Source: MnTg04 sp964568075 (GTDB lineage: Bacteria; Pseudomonadota; Gammaproteobacteria; Steroidobacterales; MnTg04). From it: a stretch of DNA of 64,000 nucleotides. Made by a program: the position numbers and the translations under genes. The stretch covers positions 97,377 through 161,376 of the forward strand of contig CAZMOM010000003.1 of assembly GCA_964568075.1 (NCBI GenBank), in the 5' to 3' direction. The first letter of the stretch is position 1. Every line of letters starts with the position of its first letter. This document shows positions 43,670 to 53,317 of this stretch, in pieces. The notes under the pieces were generated by a model. That model saw nothing but the letters and a program-made list of their open reading frames with translations, made no database searches and was not told the origin of the DNA.

Positions 43670-43767
43670 ATCTATATCAGACCTGAGCCGAAGGCAATCC
43701 CCGAACGTGCGGCTTGCCTGACCGGTCGTTGGTCCTTCGTGGGCGAGCTGAATCGAGGAGATAAAAA

Positions 43768-44823
43768 ATGGCCGAACAATTTGACAACCCGATGGGTGTG
43801 GATGGCTTCGAATTCGTGGAATTTGCCGCCCCCGACACTGCTGACCTGAAGAAATTGTTTGCCCAGCTGGGGTTCAGTCCGGTGGCAAAACATCGCAGCA
43901 AGAACGTCATCTTATATAAGCAGGGGGACTGCGTTTTCCTGCTTAATGACGAGCCGGACAGTTTCGCCAAGGATTTTGCCGCCATTCATGGTCCCTGTGC
44001 CAGTGGTTTCGCCATTCGCGTAAAGGATGCGGAAAGCGTGCGGGCCGCCGCGCTGGAAAAGGGCGCGCAAGCGTTCAGCGATAAACCTGAGACGGTGGCG
44101 CTGGATATTCCCTGCATCGAAGGTATCGGCGGAAGTATTTTGTACCTGGTGGATAACTACGGTGATGGAACTGTTTACAGCGAGGAATTCGAAGCTATCG
44201 ACGGAGCCGATCAGAATCCAAAAGGATTGGGGGTGACCCTGATCGATCATCTGACCCACAATGTGTACCAGGGCAACATGGATCGGTGGGCCGATTATTA
44301 CGAGCGATTGTTTAATTTCCGCGAAATTCGTTATTTCGACATTAAAGGGGCCAAAACGGGATTGCACTCAAGAGCCATGACCAGTCCGGACGGAAAAGTA
44401 CGGATTCCCATCAACGAGTCGGTCGGCGATAAGTCCCAGATCCAGGAGTATCTGGACGAATACAAGGGGGAGGGCATTCAGCACATCGCCCTGTTTTCAG
44501 ACGATATTTATGAAACCGTAGAGGGACTGCGAACTAATCAAGTAGAATTTCTGGATGTCCCCGGCACGTACTACGAGGTGGTCGATGAACGCATTCCCGA
44601 CCATGGTGAGAATCTGGAGCGCATGAGCCACAACAGTATTTTGATCGATGCCGATGTACAGACAGGCAAGGAATTGCTGTTGCAGATTTTTACCCGGACC
44701 TGCATTGGGCCGATCTTTTTCGAGATTATTCAGCGCAAGGGTAACGACGGGTTTGGTGAGGGCAACTTCCAGGCCCTTTTTGATTCTATCGAACGCGACC
44801 AGGAGCGCCGCGGCGTTCTCTGA
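43768..44823 (+). CDS. hppD: 4-hydroxyphenylpyruvate dioxygenase
   Basis: 351 residues of two vicinal-oxygen-chelate modules, converting 4-hydroxyphenylpyruvate to homogentisate. The iron ligands are visible in the C-terminal module: His in LIDHLTHNVYQGNMDRW, His in GIQHIALFSDDIY, and Glu in FFEIIQRKGNDGFGEGNFQALF. The start has AGGAG nine bases upstream. It is the first gene of a tyrosine operon and 33 bp before hmgA. Confidence 0.97.
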   Translation: MAEQFDNPMGVDGFEFVEFAAPDTADLKKLFAQLGFSPVAKHRSKNVILYKQGDCVFLLNDEPDSFAKDFAAIHGPCASGFAIRVKDAESVRAAALEKGAQAFSDKPETVALDIPCIEGIGGSILYLVDNYGDGTVYSEEFEAIDGADQNPKGLGVTLIDHLTHNVYQGNMDRWADYYERLFNFREIRYFDIKGAKTGLHSRAMTSPDGKVRIPINESVGDKSQIQEYLDEYKGEGIQHIALFSDDIYETVEGLRTNQVEFLDVPGTYYEVVDERIPDHGENLERMSHNSILIDADVQTGKELLLQIFTRTCIGPIFFEIIQRKGNDGFGEGNFQALFDSIERDQERRGVL

Positions 44824-44856
44824 GCAACGTCGTCAGGCCTTTTTCAAGGAATCACC

Positions 44857-45999
44857 ATGAAAAAATGGATCTCACTGCCTCGTATTGAAGGTAAGGCGTC
44901 GCGCCAGGCTCACGCCGACCTGCCGGAAGGCACTTACGAGCGTGAACTGGGCAAGGAAGGATTTTTTGGCCCGGCGACGCATATGTATCACCAGCGTCCG
45001 CCGACCGGCTGGTCTGACTTTGAGGGGCCGCTGCGCCCGCGTGCATTCGATACCACAAAGCTCGATAACAGCGGCCCATCGCCGTGGAATGCTACGCCGT
45101 TGCTGCACAATGCGGCGGTGAAATTTCGCTATTGGTCCCTGGACGCCGATATGGATCACCTTGCCAGGAACAGCGATGGTGACGAACTGATATTTGTGCA
45201 CGAAGGCGAAGGTGACCTTTTTTGTGATTATGGCCATCTGCAGTTTCGTGACGGCGACTACATAATTTTGCCACGAGGAACGCTTTGGCGAATGGAAGTG
45301 GCGAAACCGGTCAGGGCATTACTGATAGAAGCGACCAATGACAGCTACCGTTTGCCGGACAAGGGGCTGCTTGGGCCACATGCGATTTTTGATCAGGCCA
45401 TGCTGGATGTGCCGGAAATTAACGCCGCGTTCAAGTCGCAGCAAACCGATGACGAATGGCATATTCTGGTCAAACGCGGGGGGCAGATCAGCAAAATTAC
45501 CTACCCATACAATCCACTGGATGCGGTTGGCTGGCATGGTGACCTTGCCGTTGTGCGCATTAACTGGCGCGATATCAGGCCGTTATTAAGCCATCGCTAC
45601 CATTTACCGCCATCGGCCCATACGACCTTTATGGCCGATCGGTTTATTGTCTGTACTTTTGTACCTCGGCCGTTCGAGACAGACAAAGGTGCATTGAAAG
45701 TACCCTTCTTCCATGCCAACGACGATTTCGATGAAGTTCTTTTCTATCACGCGGGCGAGTTTTTCTCGCGCGACAACATTCATCCCGGAATGATCACCAT
45801 GCACCCGTGCGGTTTCACTCATGGCCCGCATCCGAAGGCGCTTGAGCATGCGTTTGTGCAGAAGGAGGAGGGGACCAACGAGGTCGCGGTGATGCTGGAT
45901 ACTCGCGACGAATTGTTTGTGTCCGAGGAAGCCGGCGCGATTGAATGGAATGGCTACGTGGATTCCTGGAAGACCGGTGACACCTCGTCATCGTCCTGA
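44857..45999 (+). CDS. hmgA: homogentisate 1,2-dioxygenase
   Basis: A 380-residue cupin-type iron enzyme cleaving homogentisate to maleylacetoacetate. It is shorter than the ~440-residue fungal/pseudomonad form and represents the compact bacterial subgroup. Supporting segments are DELIFVHEGEGDLFCDYGHLQF (cupin strand), SAHTTFMADRFIVCTFVPRPFE, DEVLFYHAGEFFSRDNIHPGMITMHPCGFTHGPHPKA (iron His/Glu region) and MLDTRDELFVSE. It follows hppD closely and is followed by a 210-bp gap to fahA. Confidence 0.94.
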   Translation: MKKWISLPRIEGKASRQAHADLPEGTYERELGKEGFFGPATHMYHQRPPTGWSDFEGPLRPRAFDTTKLDNSGPSPWNATPLLHNAAVKFRYWSLDADMDHLARNSDGDELIFVHEGEGDLFCDYGHLQFRDGDYIILPRGTLWRMEVAKPVRALLIEATNDSYRLPDKGLLGPHAIFDQAMLDVPEINAAFKSQQTDDEWHILVKRGGQISKITYPYNPLDAVGWHGDLAVVRINWRDIRPLLSHRYHLPPSAHTTFMADRFIVCTFVPRPFETDKGALKVPFFHANDDFDEVLFYHAGEFFSRDNIHPGMITMHPCGFTHGPHPKALEHAFVQKEEGTNEVAVMLDTRDELFVSEEAGAIEWNGYVDSWKTGDTSSSS

Positions 46000-46209
46000 C
46001 CGCGCGAGCAGAGTCCAGCGCATGAAAGACACAGGAAGCTCTGATCTATTGATGAACTCGTATCTTGCACCCAAAATATCCAGCTTCTGTGTTGCAAATC
46101 TTCGCAATAGCCAGCTATTACCTGTGCTTCGCGCCTTGAACCTGAACATTTTGAATCACAATCCACTTCGCCCATGAATAGATCAGAGTTTCCCTAAGGA
46201 GATAAGTCC

Positions 46210-47205
46210 ATGAAGCTGGCGTCACTGAAAAAGGGCGGCCGCGACGGCACGCTGATTGTCGTCAATCGGGATCTGACTCGCTACGTCGAAGCGGAAGACA
46301 TCGCCGCCACGCTCCAGGCTGCGCTGGACGACTGGGCAACGAATTCTTCGTTGCTGGAAAAAAAATACGAGGCGTTATGTTCTGGAGATTTGCCCGGAAG
46401 CCAGCGACTCGACATCGATAGTCTGGCATCGCCACTGCCCCGTGCGTACCAGTTTGTCGATGGCAGCGCCTATCTTGCCCACGTGGAACGTGTCAGGAAG
46501 GCGAGGGGCGCGGAAATGCCCCCCAGTTTCCTCGACGATCCGCTGATGTATCAGGCGGTCTCCGATGGCTTTCTTGCGCCGAGCGAAAATGTTCTCGTTG
46601 CCAGCGAAGAGTATGGAATCGATTTCGAATCGGAAGTCGTGGTCGTTACTGATGATGTGCCGATGGGCGTGTCGGAGCAGGCCGCGCTGGCGCATATTCT
46701 GCTAATCGGGCTGATCAACGACGTGTCGCTACGCAAGCTGATACCCAACGAACTGGGCAAGGGATTCGGGTTTGTTGTTAGCAAGCCTCGATCGGCGTTA
46801 TCGCCGGTGTTCGTTACGCCAGGTGAACTGGGTAACGCCTGGAAAGAGGGCAAGCTGCATTTGCCGCTCGTCACCCATTACAATGGCGAACTGTTCGGTG
46901 AGCCGGATTCCGGTGTGGATATGCAGTTCAGCTTTGCCCGGCTGATCGCTCATGCGGCCAGCACGCGTCCGCTGGCTGCCGGCAGTATCGTCGGGTCGGG
47001 CACCATCGCGAATCAGGATGAGTCGGTGGGTGCGTCGTGCCTGGCCGAGCGCCGCATGCTGGAAATTATCGCGGATGGAGAAGCGTCAACGCCTTTCATG
47101 AGATTTGGCGACAGCGTACGGATCGAGATGCTCGATCGGGACGGCAACAGTATTTTCGGACGCATCGAACAGACCATCACCCGCTATGATGGTCCGGAAA
47201 ATTGA
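46210..47205 (+). CDS. fahA: fumarylacetoacetate hydrolase family protein
   Basis: A 331-residue FAH-fold enzyme, expected to hydrolyse fumarylacetoacetate to fumarate and acetoacetate. It has the short N-terminal domain and the metal-binding region DFESEVVVVTDDVPMG, with FVTPGELGNAW and the GSGTIANQDESVGASCL loop. It is shorter than the 420-residue animal FAH, as is common in bacteria. A strong AAGGAGA ribosome site precedes the ATG. The stop overlaps the maiA start (TTGA). Confidence 0.9.
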   Translation: MKLASLKKGGRDGTLIVVNRDLTRYVEAEDIAATLQAALDDWATNSSLLEKKYEALCSGDLPGSQRLDIDSLASPLPRAYQFVDGSAYLAHVERVRKARGAEMPPSFLDDPLMYQAVSDGFLAPSENVLVASEEYGIDFESEVVVVTDDVPMGVSEQAALAHILLIGLINDVSLRKLIPNELGKGFGFVVSKPRSALSPVFVTPGELGNAWKEGKLHLPLVTHYNGELFGEPDSGVDMQFSFARLIAHAASTRPLAAGSIVGSGTIANQDESVGASCLAERRMLEIIADGEASTPFMRFGDSVRIEMLDRDGNSIFGRIEQTITRYDGPEN

Positions 47206-47846
47206 AACTCTATACGTACTGGCGCAGCAGCTCCTCCTATCGGGTTCGAATTGCCCTGAATCTAAAAGGGATTGAATACGAGAATCTGCCAGTCCATCTG
47301 CTCAGGGACGGTGGCGAGCAGAACAGCGCTGAATACCGGAAGACTAATCCGCAGGGCCTGGTTCCGGTGCTGGTGGATGGTGATACCGTGCTCCGCCAGT
47401 CGCTGGCCATCATCGAGTACCTGGACGAAAAATATCCCGAGCCGGCGTTGTTGCCAAAACCCGCCGCCGAGAGGGCGCGTGTCCGTGGATTGGCTTACCT
47501 CATCGCCGATGAGATGCAGCCGCTGAACAACCTTGGCGTCCTGCGCTACCTGAAAAATGATGCCGGTCTTGATCGACAAGGTATCGCTAACTGGAACCAC
47601 CACTGGATAGGCCGTGGATTTACGGCGTTCGAGCAGTTACTGGAGACCAGCGAACACAGTGGCCGATTCTGTCATGGCGACAGTCCGGGATTGGCCGATT
47701 GCTGTCTGGTTCCACAGCTATACAATGCGCGACGCTATGCATGCGATCTGTCAGGGTTTCCCCGCATCATCGAAATAGAACAACACTGCTTACAACTAAC
47801 GGCATTCTTGACCGCCGGGCCCGAAAATCAGCCGGACGCCGAATAA
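47202..47846 (+). CDS. maiA: maleylacetoacetate isomerase (zeta-class glutathione transferase)
   Basis: 214 residues starting at TTG 47202 within the fahA stop overlap. The zeta-class signature YWRSSSSYRVRIALNLKGI supplies the glutathione-activating Ser, and NPQGLVPVLVDGD and IIEYLDEKYPEPALLP complete the thioredoxin-like domain. The C-terminal helical domain contains GDSPGLADCCLVPQLYNARRY. It isomerises maleylacetoacetate for FahA, completing the tyrosine route with hppD and hmgA. Confidence 0.95.
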   Translation: MKLYTYWRSSSSYRVRIALNLKGIEYENLPVHLLRDGGEQNSAEYRKTNPQGLVPVLVDGDTVLRQSLAIIEYLDEKYPEPALLPKPAAERARVRGLAYLIADEMQPLNNLGVLRYLKNDAGLDRQGIANWNHHWIGRGFTAFEQLLETSEHSGRFCHGDSPGLADCCLVPQLYNARRYACDLSGFPRIIEIEQHCLQLTAFLTAGPENQPDAE

Positions 47847-47968
47847 GCGCAGAAATCAGACCGTGGGCGCGGATCGCAGCACTGAGCATGTTGCACAGTG
47901 TTTGCTAGAATGAGCCACCCGATCGCGCCTTGATCGCAGGCAGATTGGAATATGGATTGGAGGTCTGG

Positions 47969-50401
47969 ATGGAGTATCTGGTCAGCGGGTGGTTGTGGTG
48001 GCCCCTGCTAGTACTGTGTTCACTGGTGCTGATATATCTGGCTGCACCGCTCATAGCCTGGGTGCTTGGCGGTATCGCGGTGCTGGGTCTGTTCACACAG
48101 TTTGCCGATGTGTCCTGGGTGGCCAAGCTGGTGGTGTGGGTGATATACCTCGCGCCAACGATCGTACTTGGGATTCCGATTCTCAGATGCCGTTTGCTGG
48201 GTGAGCCGCTTTACCGTCTTTACCGGAATTCCATGCCCGCCATTTCCGCTACCGAACAAGCGGCACTCGATGCCGGTACCACCTGGTGGGACTCAGAACT
48301 GTTTAGCGGCAGACCCCGCTGGCGACGCCTGCTCCAGGCAAAACCTGCCAGCCTGAGCGAAGAAGAAGTCGATTTTCTGAATGGCCCGGTCGAGGAACTG
48401 TGCGCCCTGATCAATGATTACGACGTCAATATCGATAGCCGGGATTTGCCCGAGGCCGCCTGGAATTTGCTGAAGCAATCCGGATTCTTTGGCCTGGTGA
48501 TTCCGCAACAATACGGGGGCAAGGGATTTTCTCAATATGGCCATGCCGCCGTTGTCATGAAAGTCGCCAGTCGCAGCATCGCAGGCGCCCTGACGGTCAT
48601 GATTCCGAATTCGGTCGGGCCGGGAAAACTCCTGCTCAAATACGGCACCGAGGAGCAAAAAGACCATTACCTGCCACGTCTCGCCTGTGGCGACGAGATT
48701 CCCTGTTTTGCCTTGACCGGTCCTGAAGCCGGTAGCGATGCTGGCGCGATGCCGGATAAGGGTATCGTCTGCAGGCGTGACTACCAGGGGCAGAAAGACG
48801 TCCTCGGAATCAGCCTCAATTTCGACAAGCGATATATCTCTTTGGCGCCGGTAGCGACGCTAATCGGGGTCGCCTTCAAACTGTACGACCCGGATCAATT
48901 GCTCGGTAAGCGGGAAAATCTTGGCATCACGCTGGCGCTGGTACCGGCCGATACCGACGGTGTGGAAAAAGGCAGCCGTCACGACCCTATGCATATGGGT
49001 TTCCATAATGGCCCCGTTTCTGGAAAGAACGCATTCGTACCGCTGGATGCGATCATTGGAGGTGCGTCGGAAGTGGGCAATGGCTGGCGCATGCTGATGG
49101 AGAGCCTGACCGACGGCCGTGCGATTTCGCTGCCGGCGCTGACCACCGGGGCGGCCAAACTGGCGACGCGTGCGACCGGCGCATTCGCCCGCTTGCGTTA
49201 CCAGTTCAAAACATATATCGGGACGTTTGAGGGCGTGCAGGCCGCCCTGGCCAGAATAGCCGGCAATACCTATGCGATGGACGCAGCGCGCATGGTCACA
49301 CTGGGGGCACTCGATGAAGGGCACAAACCCGCCGTCATCTCAGCCATCGTCAAATACAATCTGACGGAACGTAATCGCCAGATTATGAATGACGCCATGG
49401 ACGTACACGGAGGCGCCGGCGTCTGCCTCGGCCCGCGCAATATCATCGGTGAATATGCCAAGTTTCCGTCGTTGGGAATAACGGTAGAAGGGCACAATAT
49501 ACTGACCCGAAGCATGATGACATTTGGCCAGGGGGTGGTGCGTTGTCATCCTTACCTGCGCTCTGAAATAGAGGCGGTCAATAATAGCGACGAACACGCC
49601 GGCCTGATGAGTTTCGATAAGTTACTGATCAAGCACATGGGTTTTACCGCCAGTAACGCCGTGCGCAGCCTGATCCATGCATGGACCGGTAGTATGCTGG
49701 TGCCGGCTGCAAGGCGATTGGGGCCCCTGCGTAAATATTATCGCCGGCTCAGCCGGATGAGCGCCGCATTTGCATTGACAACGGATGTTCTGTTGATGCT
49801 GTTGCGTGGCGAGCTCAAGCGTCGCGAAATGCTGTCCGGCCGGATGGCCGACATTATCAGTCAGCTATACATGGCATCGGCGGTGCTTAAGCATTTTGAT
49901 AATCACGGGCAGGAGGAGACCGAGGTGCAGGTTGCCCAGTGGGCGATAGAGGACTGCCTGTGTCGGATACAGGTGGCATTTGACGAAGTTTTCGATAACT
50001 TTCCATGCCGTTGGGCCGGTCGAATTCTACGACGCTGGATTTTTCCATTTGGCAGATCATATAAAGCGCCGGACGATCAGCTGGAAAGACGGATTGCAGA
50101 GAGTATTGTTATTCCGTCAGTCATTCGGGAACGACTCACACATGGCATGTATGTTACTGACGATACGAGTACCCAGCTCGGCCGGCTCGAGCATGCGTTG
50201 CAGCGAGTCATCGCCGTGCAGCCGCTGGAGGCGAGGCTAAGGGAAGGTCAGCGCATGGATCTGGTCAAAGGGCATTCGCTGGCCGAGCGCATTGACCGTG
50301 CAGTTGTCGCCCGCTTGTTTACCGAAGAAGAAGCGGAACAAATACGCCAGGCGGAAGCCGCACGTCTCGATGCTTTGAAAGTCGACGACTGGAAATTCTA
50401 G
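47969..50401 (+). CDS. fadE: acyl-CoA dehydrogenase FadE
   Basis: From ATG 47969 (GGAGG upstream) the protein has 810 residues, the long FadE form rather than the 380-residue soluble type. Two or three N-terminal membrane helices (WLWWPLLVLCSLVLIYLAAP, WVAKLVVWVIYLAPTIVLG) tether it to the inner membrane. The dehydrogenase core has IPQQYGGKGFSQYGHA, CFALTGPEAGSDAGAMPD and MDVHGGAGVCLGPRN. The catalytic Glu lies in GITVEGHNILTRSMMTFGQG. It starts beta-oxidation of fatty acyl-CoA. Confidence 0.95.
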   Translation: MEYLVSGWLWWPLLVLCSLVLIYLAAPLIAWVLGGIAVLGLFTQFADVSWVAKLVVWVIYLAPTIVLGIPILRCRLLGEPLYRLYRNSMPAISATEQAALDAGTTWWDSELFSGRPRWRRLLQAKPASLSEEEVDFLNGPVEELCALINDYDVNIDSRDLPEAAWNLLKQSGFFGLVIPQQYGGKGFSQYGHAAVVMKVASRSIAGALTVMIPNSVGPGKLLLKYGTEEQKDHYLPRLACGDEIPCFALTGPEAGSDAGAMPDKGIVCRRDYQGQKDVLGISLNFDKRYISLAPVATLIGVAFKLYDPDQLLGKRENLGITLALVPADTDGVEKGSRHDPMHMGFHNGPVSGKNAFVPLDAIIGGASEVGNGWRMLMESLTDGRAISLPALTTGAAKLATRATGAFARLRYQFKTYIGTFEGVQAALARIAGNTYAMDAARMVTLGALDEGHKPAVISAIVKYNLTERNRQIMNDAMDVHGGAGVCLGPRNIIGEYAKFPSLGITVEGHNILTRSMMTFGQGVVRCHPYLRSEIEAVNNSDEHAGLMSFDKLLIKHMGFTASNAVRSLIHAWTGSMLVPAARRLGPLRKYYRRLSRMSAAFALTTDVLLMLLRGELKRREMLSGRMADIISQLYMASAVLKHFDNHGQEETEVQVAQWAIEDCLCRIQVAFDEVFDNFPCRWAGRILRRWIFPFGRSYKAPDDQLERRIAESIVIPSVIRERLTHGMYVTDDTSTQLGRLEHALQRVIAVQPLEARLREGQRMDLVKGHSLAERIDRAVVARLFTEEEAEQIRQAEAARLDALKVDDWKF

Positions 50402-50413
50402 TTCGACAGGCTC

Positions 50414-50812
50414 CTAGGTGCTTTCTTTGCGCTCCAGCCGGTCGTCGACCTGCACCCAGTCCACGTGATTCTCCCAAAATACATGGAGTTTTGGTGATAG
50501 GTCGATTTCACCCGCAATGGATGCCCTGGTAATGTGAATCTCACCGGGCCAGCGATCCGCAACAAAAAACACGCTGCTGCCGCACCGCCCGCAAAAACCG
50601 CGCTTCGCACCCGGACTGGATTCGAACCATTGCAAGGTACTCTCACCAGTCAGTCTGAATCGTTTCTCATCGACACCGACCCAGGTGATGAAAGCGGAAC
50701 CATGCGATCGCCGGCACAGCGTACAGTGGCAATGTGCGCACCAAAGACTCGGCCCGTCATATTCGAAGCTGAGTTTCTGACAAAGGCAGCTTCCCCGATA
50801 AGTATTGTCCAA
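50414..50812 (-). CDS. GFA/CENP-V-type zinc protein
   Basis: A 132-residue protein of the GFA (glutathione-dependent formaldehyde-activating enzyme-like) fold. Cysteines form the two zinc sites: CLCQKL, CAHCHCTLCRRSHGSAF and FCGRCGSSVFF. It starts at TTG 50812, preceded by GGGAG. Most family members have no proven formaldehyde activity, so only the fold is asserted. It is convergent with fadE, with 12 bp between stops. Confidence 0.88.
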   Translation of the reverse strand: MDNTYRGSCLCQKLSFEYDGPSLWCAHCHCTLCRRSHGSAFITWVGVDEKRFRLTGESTLQWFESSPGAKRGFCGRCGSSVFFVADRWPGEIHITRASIAGEIDLSPKLHVFWENHVDWVQVDDRLERKEST

Positions 50813-50838
50813 GTGCTGTCTCCCGATCGGTTTGCAGG

Positions 50839-51135
50839 TTAAATCAGCTCGTCGTCAGGAAACCAGTCAAAATCACCCGGCTCGAGAATCTGTGCAGCGT
50901 CATCCTGCAGCGCCGCCAGGCCGCCTTGACTTTGTAACTCACCAGCCAGGTCTTCTATAACGCTGGCCGGACTGAACAATACCCATGCCAGCAACAGATC
51001 GTCAGCGGCTGACAATCCGATTTCCTCACAGGCGTTGCTGATTTCGCTTCGACTATAATGCTGGCGCGCCCCAAATTCTTTTGCCAGAGCTTTGCGCAGC
51101 TGACGGTAAAATTTTCGGGCTTTTCTCTTGTTCAT
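50839..51135 (-). CDS. small uncharacterised protein (DUF6559-like)
   Basis: From ATG 51135 the product is 98 residues. It has a basic helix (MNKRKARKFYRQLRKALAKEFG), a middle part with YSRSEISNACEEIGLSAADDLLLAWVLFSP, and an acidic end (EPGDFDWFPDDELI). The pattern resembles small DUF6559 proteins, a tentative match from memory. It lies between the GFA and TMEM165-like genes on the same strand, 25 bp from the latter, so the set may be one transcript. Confidence 0.6.
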   Translation of the reverse strand: MNKRKARKFYRQLRKALAKEFGARQHYSRSEISNACEEIGLSAADDLLLAWVLFSPASVIEDLAGELQSQGGLAALQDDAAQILEPGDFDWFPDDELI

Positions 51136-51160
51136 CGTATGGCGTGCTTCGGTTTTCTTA

Positions 51161-51433
51161 TCATGCTCTGACGAGCGTCCAAACGCCGACCAAAATAAAC
51201 GCGATGCCGGCCAGTCGGCCGAGAAATTTTTCGTCAACCCACTGGCTGAGCAAAGTACCGGCCGCAACCGCGATCGCCGTCGCGACGAGCAATGCCAGGG
51301 CGGAAGCGGCAAATACCAGCAACTTGCTGTATTTTTCGTCAGCGGCAAAAAGCAGCGTCGCGAGCTGGGTCTTGTCGGCGATCTCCGCCAAAAATACGGT
51401 GCCAAAAATTGTCACGAAAATCTTGAAATCCAC
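51161..51433 (-). CDS. TMEM165/GDT1 family protein (UPF0016), single-repeat form
   Basis: 90 residues with three hydrophobic helices and one copy of the family motif, here FLAEIADKTQLAT (E-x-x-D-K-T). Full-length members have two inverted repeats and transport Mn2+/Ca2+; single-repeat proteins presumably dimerise. GTG 51433, with GGAG upstream, is the start. The second half of the protein (ALALLVATAIAVAAG, LAGIAFILVGVWTLV) is intact, so it is not a truncation. Confidence 0.85.
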   Translation of the reverse strand: MDFKIFVTIFGTVFLAEIADKTQLATLLFAADEKYSKLLVFAASALALLVATAIAVAAGTLLSQWVDEKFLGRLAGIAFILVGVWTLVRA

Positions 51434-51458
51434 AATTGACGCTCCTTCGTGCCGTCGC

Positions 51459-52229
51459 TCAACTTCGCAAATACGAAGCCCCGTTGATGTCGATGATCGA
51501 ACCGGTCAGGTAGCCGGTATCGGGTCCGGCCAGAAAAGCGATCGTTGCGGCTATTTCCCTGGGATCCGCGACGCGGTTCAAAGGACTTTGTGCACGGATC
51601 GCTTCACCTTCGGAACTGTCGAGCAGCGAGGCGGCCATCTCGGTCGCCACGAAACCCGGCGCGACCGCGTAAACCATGATGTTGCTGCTCGCCAATGCCT
51701 GAGCGAGAGACTGGCTCATCGAGTTTAGCCCCGCCTTGCTGGCTCCATAGGCCGCTGCGTTTGGTTCGCCCCGGAACGCGCCGCGCGAGCTGATGTTAAT
51801 AATTTTGCCGCCCCCCGATTTGGCCATGATCGCGGCCGCGGCATGACAAAGTCTTGCCGGCGCCAGCAGGTTGATGCCGATCGTCTGTTGCCAGCTTTTT
51901 TCCCAGTCCGATTCGTCGGTCATGAGTGGCGGGTGGGAGAAGAAAACACCGGCATTGTTGACCAACAAATCGAGACCGCCCAGACCGTCTACGGCCTGGT
52001 CCACCAATTCCCGGCATTGCCGTGGGTCACTCAGATCCGCCGTGAGCGCAAAATGCTTTCCGGCAGGCAATTCGACCATCAATTTATCGAGACGCCGCCG
52101 GTTTTTATTTCCGTGCAGCGCCAGCGTAGCGCCTCTTTCGCCCAGTAAAAGGGCGGTTGCGCGGCCGATGCCACCGCTTGCGCCGGTGATCAGCGCGCGA
52201 CAGTGTGCCAAAGATTTTGTTTTGTCCAT
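51459..52229 (-). CDS. SDR family NAD(P)-dependent oxidoreductase
   Basis: 256 residues of a classical short-chain dehydrogenase. The cofactor motif is ALITGASGGIGRATA, followed by LLVNNAGVFFS, the active-site Ser in IINISSRGAF and YGASKAG with the catalytic Tyr and Lys. The C-terminus GYLTGSIIDINGASYL is typical. The basic/charged residues after the cofactor loop (GNKNRRRL) favour NADP(H). The substrate is unknown. It lies 25 bp from the TMEM165-like gene and 23 bp from the patatin gene. Confidence 0.9.
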   Translation of the reverse strand: MDKTKSLAHCRALITGASGGIGRATALLLGERGATLALHGNKNRRRLDKLMVELPAGKHFALTADLSDPRQCRELVDQAVDGLGGLDLLVNNAGVFFSHPPLMTDESDWEKSWQQTIGINLLAPARLCHAAAAIMAKSGGGKIINISSRGAFRGEPNAAAYGASKAGLNSMSQSLAQALASSNIMVYAVAPGFVATEMAASLLDSSEGEAIRAQSPLNRVADPREIAATIAFLAGPDTGYLTGSIIDINGASYLRS

Positions 52230-52252
52230 GAGTCCCCGGAACCCGAAGTGAT

Positions 52253-53197
52253 TTATCCGTCGTGCCAGTGATCGGTCAGCCAGCCCGCCGCACGCTCAAG
52301 ATCCTCTGCCATTTCCTTGCGACCTATCTCTACCAGCCGGTCGCGCTTTTTCCACTCATCCATGGCGATGCTGTCGCCGTCTGGAAAAGTGTAGTCCAGC
52401 CGGTGATAGTTTTCTCCAAGCATTTGCCGACATTGATAATCCGGAACGCCGGACAGGGCGTCGAGCATCAGGCTGAGCAGCGGCTTCGCCCATTGGGCAA
52501 ACCCCCAGTTATGTTTTTTACCCTTGATATGAGACAGGATACGCCCGGTACCAATGGATAGTATCCGCACCTCGCTGACTCCCGGACGATCCGGTATTTC
52601 GCAGCGTGGATCCTGGGTCTGTGCCAACGCCACCATGCCAGGGTGATTTGCCACGACGCCACCGTCGACGAAGCCATCCACCGTCGGGAAAAAGGTCGGC
52701 GCCGCACTGGTGTAAAGCGCCACATCCGCAACGAGCCGCTCGCCATCGCAGTCTTCGCCAGGAAAATTGTGGAAAAACTTGGGTTTCCAGCAGCGCTCCC
52801 CGGGTGGCTGTGCCTCATTATCCAGGTCGAAGGTCGTGATCAGGACGCGCTTTTGCAAATCATGCAGCCGATCCGTGGCGAAAACGCTGTGCAGTTCCTC
52901 GCGCAGGTGTTTGGTACCGTAGTCTGCGCCAATCAACCTGCCCAGGTCGCGAATATCATCCAGGATATTCTCCTCGAATATCTTTGGTCCCAATTCGTAA
53001 TACATTTCAACCAGTGCAGGAAGTTGCATGCCGTTAGCCAGCGCCAGCGCCAGGATGCCGCCGGTCGACGTACCTGCGATCAGGTCAGCCGTGTCCAGCC
53101 AGCCGGGTCGTCGCCGATCGAGTTCATCCATCAGCACGGCGCTGAGCAGGCCACGAATGCCGCCACCATCCAGAGTGAGTATGCGAAATATAGCCAC
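52253..53197 (-). CDS. patatin-like phospholipase
   Basis: A 314-residue cytoplasmic patatin with the full catalytic kit. The oxyanion hole is LDGGGIRGLLSAVL, the nucleophile elbow is IAGTSTGGILALA, and the catalytic Asp is in FVDGGVVANHP. It has no signal peptide and no accessory domain. Such enzymes cleave acyl chains from phospholipids. Some act as effectors in cyclic-nucleotide defence systems, but no nucleotidyltransferase is nearby. It starts at GTG 53197 and is divergent from the GMC operon, with 120 bp between. Confidence 0.92.
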   Translation of the reverse strand: MAIFRILTLDGGGIRGLLSAVLMDELDRRRPGWLDTADLIAGTSTGGILALALANGMQLPALVEMYYELGPKIFEENILDDIRDLGRLIGADYGTKHLREELHSVFATDRLHDLQKRVLITTFDLDNEAQPPGERCWKPKFFHNFPGEDCDGERLVADVALYTSAAPTFFPTVDGFVDGGVVANHPGMVALAQTQDPRCEIPDRPGVSEVRILSIGTGRILSHIKGKKHNWGFAQWAKPLLSLMLDALSGVPDYQCRQMLGENYHRLDYTFPDGDSIAMDEWKKRDRLVEIGRKEMAEDLERAAGWLTDHWHDG

Positions 53198-53317
53198 GGC
53201 AGTTTTCCGGATTACCTGAAGCGGAAAATCGACTATACCGCAAGCCTCGGGTTACTGGCGGAGCCTTTGTTGCTCGTCCATACTCAGTCAAATGCGCGCG
53301 TACAGGAGAACCCGGTG

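Noticed and set aside
52253..53197. Patatin as a CBASS-type defence effector
   Set aside because: No cyclic-nucleotide synthase, sensor or accessory defence gene is adjacent. The neighbours are metabolic.
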